From NCBI GenBank assembly GCA_029861535.1, contig JAOTZC010000001.1, positions 170,792 through 234,791 on the forward strand: a stretch of 64,000 nucleotides of DNA, read 5' to 3'. The position numbers and the translations under genes were made by a program. How positions within the stretch are numbered: the first letter of the stretch is position 1; each line of letters starts with the position of its first letter. This DNA comes from Gammaproteobacteria bacterium. Its GTDB lineage: Bacteria; Pseudomonadota; Gammaproteobacteria; Steroidobacterales; Woeseiaceae. Below the pieces are notes generated by a model. It was not told the DNA's origin, made no database searches, and saw nothing but the letters and a program-made list of their open reading frames with translations. Below are positions 53,866-61,848 of this stretch, in pieces.

Positions 53866-53890
53866 AACACAGACCTATTCTCGGCAGGAA

Positions 53891-53918
53891 AAGGCCGGCA
53901 AATTATGCCGGCCTTTTT
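53891..53918 (+). terminator. Terminator between mscL and the Lrp regulator gene
   Basis: AAGGCCGGCA (53891-53900) pairs with TGCCGGCCTT (53906-53915) around AATTA, followed by TTTT on the plus strand and AAAA-preceded TTTT on the minus strand, so it could end transcription from both convergent genes. Confidence 0.88.
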
Positions 53919-53927
53919 AGGTCCGTC

Positions 53928-54395
53928 CTAGATCGGCAGTACAGTCGTGTGCTTGATATCCGACATGACGATGCTCGAGTTCACTTCCTGGATACCCGGA
54001 AGTTGCGACAACTTTTCGAAAAAGAACTGCTCATAAGCCTTGATGTCTTCTGTGACGATTCTGAGCAAGAAGTCGACATTGCCGAGCAACACGTAGCAAT
54101 CGAGCACTTCCGGATAGGCGCTGACCGCATCGGCAAATGACGACAGCTTGCTACGACCGTGCGAGGTTAGTTTGACATGTGCAAACACCATCGTATTGAG
54201 ACCGACCTTTTCCCGGTCGAGCTTGACGGGCTGGTCTTTGATGATGCCCTCATCGCGCAAACGTTGAATACGTCGCCAACAGGCTGACTGCGACAAACCG
54301 ATCTCTTCTCCGATCGCCGATGCGTTGATTCCTGGGGCCCGTTGCAGGATTTCTAGTATCCGACGGTCTATTTGATCAACAGCAATATTCTGCAT
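53928..54395 (-). CDS. Lrp/AsnC family regulator (BkdR-like by position)
   Basis: A 155-residue feast/famine regulator. The helix-turn-helix (DRRILEILQRAPGINASAIG, GLSQSACWRRIQRL) and the RAM effector domain (KVGLNTMVFAHVKLTSHG, VLDCYVLLGNVDFLLRIVTED, LPGIQEVNSSIVMSDIK) are complete. It is divergent from leucine dehydrogenase and the bkd genes, which is the bkdR arrangement of Pseudomonas, so it probably senses branched-chain amino acids and controls that operon. A 15-base perfect palindrome lies in the gap between them. Confidence 0.92.
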   Translation of the reverse strand: MQNIAVDQIDRRILEILQRAPGINASAIGEEIGLSQSACWRRIQRLRDEGIIKDQPVKLDREKVGLNTMVFAHVKLTSHGRSKLSSFADAVSAYPEVLDCYVLLGNVDFLLRIVTEDIKAYEQFFFEKLSQLPGIQEVNSSIVMSDIKHTTVLPI

Positions 54396-54421
54396 GATTA
54401 ACCTATTTTCGAGCTATCTTT

Positions 54422-54436
54422 TGCATAGTTTATGCA
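54422..54436. promoter_or_regulatory. Perfect palindrome, candidate Lrp-family operator
   Basis: TGCATA-GTT-TATGCA is a perfect 15-base inverted repeat 27 bases before the regulator start and about 106 bases before leucine dehydrogenase. A TATAGT that may be the -10 of the latter lies at 54490-54495 without a good -35, which would fit an activated promoter. Confidence 0.5.
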
Positions 54437-54542
54437 CTCATTGGCCTAATAGCAAAAGAAATCGCAAGCACAATTTGCACACCTCGGCGTATAGTAAATC
54501 CCCGATTTCCGATCTGCCGAGAACTATTGCCGGGGACTATTC

Positions 54543-55631
54543 ATGAGTGTTTTCGAGCATCCCGAATTCGATCACCACGAATCGATTCACTTTTTCGATG
54601 AGCCTTCGACCGGACTCAAGGCCATCATCGCCATTTCGTCGACCGCGTTGGGCCCAGCGGCGGGCGGCTGTCGGCGCTGGCGCTACCTGAGCGACGCAGA
54701 CGCGTTGACCGACGTCTTGCGTTTATCGCGTGGCATGACATACAAGAACGCCGTTGCGGGCTTGCCTTTTGGCGGCGGCAAAGCCGTCATACTCGCCGAC
54801 GATGCGTCGCCAAAATCGCCGCAATTGCTACGCGCCTTTGGACGTGCCGTTGATTCGCTGGGGGGTCGTTACATCACGGCCGAAGACGTCGGTATTACGG
54901 TTGACGACATACGTATTGTTCGTCAGGAAACCACTTACGTTACGGGACTGCCACAAAGCGGTGAAGATGCGGGCGGCGACCCGTCGCCGTGGACCGCGAT
55001 GGGTGTGTTTCTTGGTCTGAAAGCTGCCGCAAAAGCTCGCCTTGGCAGCGACTCGCTGGATGGCGTAAAGGTGGCCGTGCAAGGCGTCGGCAATGTCGGC
55101 TTCCACCTATGCAAGCTGCTTGCGGACGCTGGCGCAAGTCTCGTCGTCGCCGATATCAATCGAGAAAATCTCAACCGAGTCGCAAATATTGTGCCGGTGA
55201 CCGAAGTCGCGCCGAACGAGATACTTTTTGCCGACGTTGACATACTTGCGCCCTGCGCTTTAGGTAACATACTGAGTGCGCAAACTATTCCGCAGATAAA
55301 AGCGCGGGTCATCGCCGGCGCTGCAAATAATCAGCTGTCGGCGGAAATTGACGGCGAGCGACTGGTCGAACGAGGCATACTGTATGCGCCCGACTACGTT
55401 ATCAATGCAGGCGGAGTTATTAGTTGCGCGCGAGAATATCTCGCACGCAGTTTGGAAGACCAGGTGCGCATTGAGGTGAGCAGGATTCCTGAACGCTTGA
55501 CGAAGATATTTGCTGACGCCGAACGACTTAATCGGCCGACAAATAAAATTGCTGACGATCTGGCACGACGCATCGTCGCGAATGCCAGCAATGGCACACC
55601 GGCGACGCCCGACACAAGGCGCATTGCCTGA
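54543..55631 (+). CDS. ldh: Leucine dehydrogenase (Glu/Leu/Phe/Val dehydrogenase family)
   Basis: An NAD-dependent amino-acid dehydrogenase of 362 residues that deaminates leucine, valine and isoleucine to 2-oxo acids. GMTYKNAVAGLPFGGGKAVI holds the catalytic lysine region, and VGITVDDIRIV and VTGLPQSGEDAGGDPSPWTA the substrate loop. The Rossmann motif VAVQGVGNVGFHLCKLLADAG and AANNQLSAEIDGERLVERGILYAPDYVINAGG are typical of leucine rather than glutamate dehydrogenases. It opens the operon that continues with the oxo-acid dehydrogenase complex nine bases later. Confidence 0.92.
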   Translation: MSVFEHPEFDHHESIHFFDEPSTGLKAIIAISSTALGPAAGGCRRWRYLSDADALTDVLRLSRGMTYKNAVAGLPFGGGKAVILADDASPKSPQLLRAFGRAVDSLGGRYITAEDVGITVDDIRIVRQETTYVTGLPQSGEDAGGDPSPWTAMGVFLGLKAAAKARLGSDSLDGVKVAVQGVGNVGFHLCKLLADAGASLVVADINRENLNRVANIVPVTEVAPNEILFADVDILAPCALGNILSAQTIPQIKARVIAGAANNQLSAEIDGERLVERGILYAPDYVINAGGVISCAREYLARSLEDQVRIEVSRIPERLTKIFADAERLNRPTNKIADDLARRIVANASNGTPATPDTRRIA

Positions 55632-56891
<1,260 letters not shown>

Positions 56892-57911
56892 ATGCCGCAG
56901 ATGAATATGATCGAGGCGATCCGCTCGGCGATGGACGTCGTGATGGATAAGGACCCAAACGTTATTATTCTCGGCCAAGACGTCGGTTTCTTTGGCGGCG
57001 TGTTCCGCTGCACCGACGGGCTGCAGCGCAAATTCGGAGAGCACCGCGTCATCGACGCACCGATCGCCGAAGGCGGTATTATCGGCGCAGCCATCGGCAT
57101 GGGTGTCAACGGTCTTCGACCGATTGCCGAAATTCAGTTCGCCGATTACATTTATCCGGGATTCGATCAGATCGTCTCCGAACTCGCGCGGCTCCGCTAC
57201 CGATCTTGTGGCGAGTTCTTTTCGCCGGTGACGATTCGTACGCCCTGTGGCGGCGGCATTCACGGCGGCCAGACGCACTCGCAATCTCCGGAAGCCATTT
57301 TTACCCATGTCAGCGGCATCAAGACCGTCATGCCGTCGAACCCCTACGATGCAAAGGGGCTGCTGATCGCGTCCATTGAGTCGGATGATCCAATCGTATT
57401 TTTCGAGCCCAAACGTATTTACAACGGACCCTTCGACGGCGACCCCGAAAAACCGGCGGTCTCCTGGGCATCGCATCCAAAAGGCGAGGTTCCAGACGGC
57501 CACTACACTGTGCCGATCGGTACGGCCGAGATCGCACGTGAAGGCTCGGAGTTGTCCATCATTACTTACGGTACGTTGGTACATGTTGCCACCGCGGCCG
57601 CCGATGCGATGGGTGTCGACGCCGAAATTATCGATGTACGTTCGTTGTCGCCGCTCGACGTAACAACGATTACAGACTCCGTGAAAAAAACCGGCCGCTG
57701 TATGATTGCACATGAAGCTACGCGTTTCGGTGGCTACGGCGGCGAACTCGCGGCAACGATTCAAAAAGATTGCTTCTATTATCTCGAAGCGCCGGTTAGC
57801 CGGGTGGCTGGCTGGGACACGCCGTACCCGCACGCGTTCGAATGGCAGTACTTTCCCGGACAGAAGCGCATTGCCGCAGGCATCCGGCGCGTGATGGAGG
57901 CTGCCGCATGA
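56892..57911 (+). CDS. bkdA2: Branched-chain 2-oxoacid dehydrogenase E1 beta subunit
   Basis: The 339-residue beta subunit of E1. Recognisable parts are NMIEAIRSAMDVVMDKD, ILGQDVGFFGGVFRCTDGL, DAPIAEGGIIGAAIGMG, EIQFADYIYPGFDQIVSE, IRTPCGGGIHGGQTHSQSPE and FFEPKRIYNGPFDG. The transketolase C-terminal domain starts near VPIGTAEIAREGSELSIITYG. It starts directly after the E1alpha stop and overlaps the E2 start by four bases, so E1 and E2 are made in a coupled way. Confidence 0.94.
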   Translation: MPQMNMIEAIRSAMDVVMDKDPNVIILGQDVGFFGGVFRCTDGLQRKFGEHRVIDAPIAEGGIIGAAIGMGVNGLRPIAEIQFADYIYPGFDQIVSELARLRYRSCGEFFSPVTIRTPCGGGIHGGQTHSQSPEAIFTHVSGIKTVMPSNPYDAKGLLIASIESDDPIVFFEPKRIYNGPFDGDPEKPAVSWASHPKGEVPDGHYTVPIGTAEIAREGSELSIITYGTLVHVATAAADAMGVDAEIIDVRSLSPLDVTTITDSVKKTGRCMIAHEATRFGGYGGELAATIQKDCFYYLEAPVSRVAGWDTPYPHAFEWQYFPGQKRIAAGIRRVMEAAA

Positions 57912-59161
57912 GTGAATACGTTTTCAAGCTGCCGGATCTTGGCGAAGGCACGGTCGAATCTGAGATCGGTGAATGGTTTATCAAAGTCGGTGACCAGGTC
58001 AGTGAAGAAGACCTCGTTGGCACGATGATGACCGACAAAGCTGCCATCGAATTATCGTCGCCGGTAAGCGGCAAAGTCATCAAGCTCGCCGGCGAGCCCG
58101 GCGATATCGTTGCTGTCGGCGCGGCGTTGGTCGTGTTTGACACTAACGGATCTGGCGCACCGCTTGAGTTGGCCTCCACCCACGAAACTGCCGCGAAGCC
58201 TGCCGAGGAAACTACGCAGAAGAATGCCGCAGCGACTGACCGCGTACGCACCGAATCGACAAGCGACGCGCCGCAGCCTGACCGCATGCGCGTTATTACA
58301 TCTCCGGCAATCCGCCGCCGCGCCAAGGAAGCGGGCATCGACCTGATGTTGGTGCCGGGTACCGGACCTGGTGGCAGGATTCTGCGCCAAGACTTCGACG
58401 ATTACCGCGATCAAAGTGGTGCTGCAACAACAAAGCCCGACATCGGCCGGCGGCAAGCGGCTACCGGGGTCAAGGAAACCAAGGTCATCGGTGTGCGGCG
58501 CATGATCGCCGAACGCATGAGCGCGTCGAAGCGTGAGATTCCACACTTTTCGTATGTCGAAGAAATCGATATCACCGAACTTGAGGCATTGCGCAAACAT
58601 CTAAATGAGCGTCGACAGACGACGTCGGAGCGCCTGACCATACTGCCATTCTTAGGGCTAGCATTGATTAAGGCCTTGCGAGAGTTTCCGCAGTGCAATG
58701 CAACCTACGACAAGGACCGCAATACCATCGTGCAGCACGAAGCGGTGCACCTGGGTGTCGCGACCCAGACGCCTGACGGGCTGAAGGTTCCGGTGGTTCG
58801 ACATGCCGAGGCACGCTCGCTCGATAACCTTGCCGCAGAAATTCGTCGCGTATCGAGCGCCGCGCGTGATAACAGCGCCAAGAAAGACGAGCTAAGTGGG
58901 TCAACGATAACAATCACGAGTCTCGGCAAGCTGGGCGGCATCGCGTCGACTCCGGTCATCAACTTGCCAGAGGTCGGCATCATTGGCGTCAATCGTGCCG
59001 TTGAACGTCCTGTCGTCCTGACCGGCCAGGTTGCTGTGCGCTTGATGATGAATTTATCGTCATCGTTTGATCACCGCTTTGTTGACGGCTACGACGCGGC
59101 TGCGATGATTCAACGCATTAAAGAGATGCTCGAGCATCCGGCAACAATCTATATCGACTAG
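57908..59161 (+). CDS. bkdB: Branched-chain 2-oxoacid dehydrogenase E2 (dihydrolipoyl acyltransferase)
   Basis: The 417-residue core of the complex. A single lipoyl domain (YVFKLPDLGEGTVESEIG, lipoyl-lysine in MMTDKAAIEL) is followed by an Ala/Thr/Glu-rich linker, a peripheral-subunit-binding domain (ITSPAIRRRAKEAGIDLMLV, GTGPGGRILRQD) and the catalytic domain with the HxxxDG motif in SSFDHRFVDGYDAA. The start ATG overlaps the E1beta stop. No E3 (lipoamide dehydrogenase) follows in the window, so the shared E3 must be encoded elsewhere. Confidence 0.95.
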   Translation: MSEYVFKLPDLGEGTVESEIGEWFIKVGDQVSEEDLVGTMMTDKAAIELSSPVSGKVIKLAGEPGDIVAVGAALVVFDTNGSGAPLELASTHETAAKPAEETTQKNAAATDRVRTESTSDAPQPDRMRVITSPAIRRRAKEAGIDLMLVPGTGPGGRILRQDFDDYRDQSGAATTKPDIGRRQAATGVKETKVIGVRRMIAERMSASKREIPHFSYVEEIDITELEALRKHLNERRQTTSERLTILPFLGLALIKALREFPQCNATYDKDRNTIVQHEAVHLGVATQTPDGLKVPVVRHAEARSLDNLAAEIRRVSSAARDNSAKKDELSGSTITITSLGKLGGIASTPVINLPEVGIIGVNRAVERPVVLTGQVAVRLMMNLSSSFDHRFVDGYDAAAMIQRIKEMLEHPATIYID

Positions 59162-60456
59162 TTCCTGTAGGCCGGCGGCTCGTCGGATGTGATGTCCCGG
59201 TAACGATCGCGCAACAAAGTCTGACGACTCGTCATCGGCAGCGACTTGCCATTGATGAACACCTGGTCCGGATAACTGGTTAGCTCCAGCGGATCAGCGG
59301 GCCAAATAATGACATCGGCGATTTTTCCGACTTCAATACTGCCCACTCGATCCGCGACACCGTAGACTTCCGCTGGCGTCAGCGTGATCGCTCGAAGTGA
59401 GTCATCCCAAGACAGTCCGGCGACGGTTGCATTTCCGGCGGACTGCATGATATTTCGTGCATTGTGTGTGTGACCGTCGCCATCGGCAAACATGACCCGC
59501 ACATCCGCAGCCGCCAGTATTGCCGCAGACTCGGACCGTGCGTTGATGCGATCGAAGTTGGCCGGCAGATTATCGGCTGGCCCCAGAATAACGGCAATTT
59601 TCGCCGCCGCGAGTTCTTCCGCATGCATCCATGCCTCGGCACCACCACTGACGATGGCGCGAATGTTGTAGTCATCGCTTAGCCGAATTAACGCTGCAAT
59701 GTCACTCGCACGATCGACGTTAGCAAATAGTGGGATGTCACCTGCGATGACGCCCTGTAGTGCTTCAAGGTCGGTAAGACTCAGCGTGTAGTCCCGGTGT
59801 TGGCCGCGCTCGAATGCATCGCCATGCTCTCGATAGTCAAGCGCCTCATCCAGCGCATTACGCAACAATAACTGCGCCGATGCGCGCGACGTGCCCGCAT
59901 ACGCGACACCGCCTTCGCCGAGATTAACGACGAGCGCTGCCGCACGACGATCGAGACTATTCGTGTTGCCACTCAGATTGACAACCGCAGCAAGACCGGA
60001 AATGACGTTGCTCGTGTAACCCAGTAGATCCGGTTCGGCAGCTCGCGGAACGATCAATGCACGAGTGATACCTTCGATGCGATTGATCGCAATCAGTGTC
60101 GAACGTGGATTGAATGCTTCGGCGACATCGAAGCTTGCTGTGAACTGCTCACCGCGTTGCACGGCATCCAGCGGCCCAGCCGAAAGGCCGACTTCGACAA
60201 GCCCAAGGTAGCCATCAGGCGTAAACAATCCTGGGGTGACGACTTTGCCACTTGCATCGATAACGTTAGCACCGTCCGGCGGCTTGATGTCGGAACCAAC
60301 TGCGGCAATGCGTCCATCTGTGATAATGACGGTGGCATTTTCAATCGACCCTTGTGGGCCGACCGTGTGCACGGTTCCTCCGACGATTGCAATTGTCTGT
60401 GCAGCCGACACGGAGGTCAGCAATCCCAATAGAGTCGCAACTATTAGCGGCTTCAT
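59158..60456 (-). CDS. Exported amidohydrolase-like protein lacking the His-x-His metal motif
   Basis: A 432-residue exported protein (signal MKPLIVATLLGLLTSVSAAQ) with the amidohydrolase layout: a beta-sandwich start (VHTVGPQGSIENATVIITDGRIAAVG), DASGKVVTPGLFTPDGYLGLVEV, and the C-terminal part typical of imidazolonepropionase-like enzymes (ALTPAEVYGVADRVGSIEVGKIADVIIW, here ITLTPAEVYG). Where its neighbour has PGVIDVHSHLG, this protein has PGLFTPDGYLG, so the first metal motif is lost; the later metal-binding His residues are also hard to find. It is probably inactive or acts as a partner of the upstream amidohydrolase, whose stop it overlaps by four bases. Confidence 0.85.
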   Translation of the reverse strand: MKPLIVATLLGLLTSVSAAQTIAIVGGTVHTVGPQGSIENATVIITDGRIAAVGSDIKPPDGANVIDASGKVVTPGLFTPDGYLGLVEVGLSAGPLDAVQRGEQFTASFDVAEAFNPRSTLIAINRIEGITRALIVPRAAEPDLLGYTSNVISGLAAVVNLSGNTNSLDRRAAALVVNLGEGGVAYAGTSRASAQLLLRNALDEALDYREHGDAFERGQHRDYTLSLTDLEALQGVIAGDIPLFANVDRASDIAALIRLSDDYNIRAIVSGGAEAWMHAEELAAAKIAVILGPADNLPANFDRINARSESAAILAAADVRVMFADGDGHTHNARNIMQSAGNATVAGLSWDDSLRAITLTPAEVYGVADRVGSIEVGKIADVIIWPADPLELTSYPDQVFINGKSLPMTSRQTLLRDRYRDITSDEPPAYRN

Positions 60457-61814
60457 TGTGCACCTCCGGCGGACGCGGCAGTACCCAACGTGAAATCTGT
60501 GACGGGATTGATAGATGGATTGTTGCGATCGTATGCCAGCGCGCCGTCAACGTATACGCGTTCGGCGCGCGTATACACGCTGAATGGGTCGCCGTTCCAT
60601 AGAACCACATCGGCCATCTTGCCTGCTTCGAGTGTGCCTGTTACGTCGTCGATGCCGAGTGATTTCGCCGCGTTTTTGGTGATCCACTGAATCGCGACTT
60701 CCGGCAGGATATCAACGCCGCTACGCGCAGCGGCGCCGATGACTTTAGCCGTCTCTTGATTTAGTTTCTGTATACCGATTCCACTGTCAGAATGAATGAT
60801 TGCACAAGCGCCTGCGATCTCAACTAGCGCGGCATTTTCGCGTATGCCGTCGTATGCTTCCATCTTGAAACCCCACCAATCGGCCCACATCGCGGCGCAA
60901 GTATCGTTTTCCGCGAGCAGGTCGGCGATCTTGTATGCCTCGACGGCATGATGAAATGCTGAAATTTTGTAACCGAACTCTTTAGCAATATCGAGCATGA
61001 CCGCCATTTCGTCACCGCGATAACAATGATTGTGCACCAAGATTTCGCCATCAAGGACACCAGCGAGTGTCTCGAGCTTTAAATCGCGGGTAGGCGCCTC
61101 ACCCTTGCCGTCAGCGGCGGCCGCCATTTTGTCGCGATAGTCAGCGGCTTCTATCCACGCAGCCCGGTAGCCTGCAACATTGCCCATACGGGTTGTCGGT
61201 GCCACACCGCGACCGCCGTAGACGCGCTTTGGATTCTCGCCGCAGGCCATCTTGAAACCGTGCGGCGCGGCAGGGAACTTCATCTCCATAACGCTCCGTC
61301 CCGGAACGTTTTTCAAGGTAACACCACGGCCGCCCATTAAGTTCGCCGAACCGGGCAGGATTTGCATCGATGTCACGCCGCCGGCGAGTGCCGCCACGAA
61401 CCCGGGGTCATGCGGCCACACGCTGTGCTCGGCCCAGACTTCAGCGGTTACCGGCGCCGATATTTCGTTGCCATCCGAATGAGATTCTGTACTCGGAGAT
61501 GGGTATACACCCAGGTGCGAGTGCACATCGATGACGCCTGGAGTCAGCCATTTCCCGTCGGCGTCGACAAGTTCTGCACCGTCGTGGCTCAAACCCTCAC
61601 CGACTTCGACAATCTTGCCATCGACGATCAAAACATCACTGTTGTCTAAGCGTTCTCCAGTGCCAGTCAGCACGGTAGCGCCGCGCAACAACGTCGCGCC
61701 ACTCGATCTCGCTTTGTAGATGCTTGTAAACGATGCTGTTCTGTCGTCGGCCGGCTCGGATTCACAAGCAGCCAGCAATGTGGCGGCCAGAATGGCCACT
61801 AGTAATCGCTTCAC
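60453..61814 (-). CDS. Amidohydrolase lipoprotein
   Basis: A 453-residue amidohydrolase with a lipobox (LLAACESEP, Cys17). The metal motif is present: LTPGVIDVHSHLGVYPS. Further candidate ligands are ILVHNHCYRGDEM, ISAFHHAVEAY and IIHSDSGIG. The end has SLGIDDVTGTLEAGKMADVVLWNGDPF. Relatives are annotated as imidazolonepropionase-like or Xaa-Pro dipeptidase-like amidohydrolases; the substrate is unknown. It is coupled to the degenerate partner by an ATGA overlap, suggesting a heteromeric enzyme at the envelope. Confidence 0.9.
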   Translation of the reverse strand: MKRLLVAILAATLLAACESEPADDRTASFTSIYKARSSGATLLRGATVLTGTGERLDNSDVLIVDGKIVEVGEGLSHDGAELVDADGKWLTPGVIDVHSHLGVYPSPSTESHSDGNEISAPVTAEVWAEHSVWPHDPGFVAALAGGVTSMQILPGSANLMGGRGVTLKNVPGRSVMEMKFPAAPHGFKMACGENPKRVYGGRGVAPTTRMGNVAGYRAAWIEAADYRDKMAAAADGKGEAPTRDLKLETLAGVLDGEILVHNHCYRGDEMAVMLDIAKEFGYKISAFHHAVEAYKIADLLAENDTCAAMWADWWGFKMEAYDGIRENAALVEIAGACAIIHSDSGIGIQKLNQETAKVIGAAARSGVDILPEVAIQWITKNAAKSLGIDDVTGTLEAGKMADVVLWNGDPFSVYTRAERVYVDGALAYDRNNPSINPVTDFTLGTAASAGGAQ

Positions 61815-61848
61815 GGAGAGCCCCTTTTATTCTTCTCGGGTATAGAGT

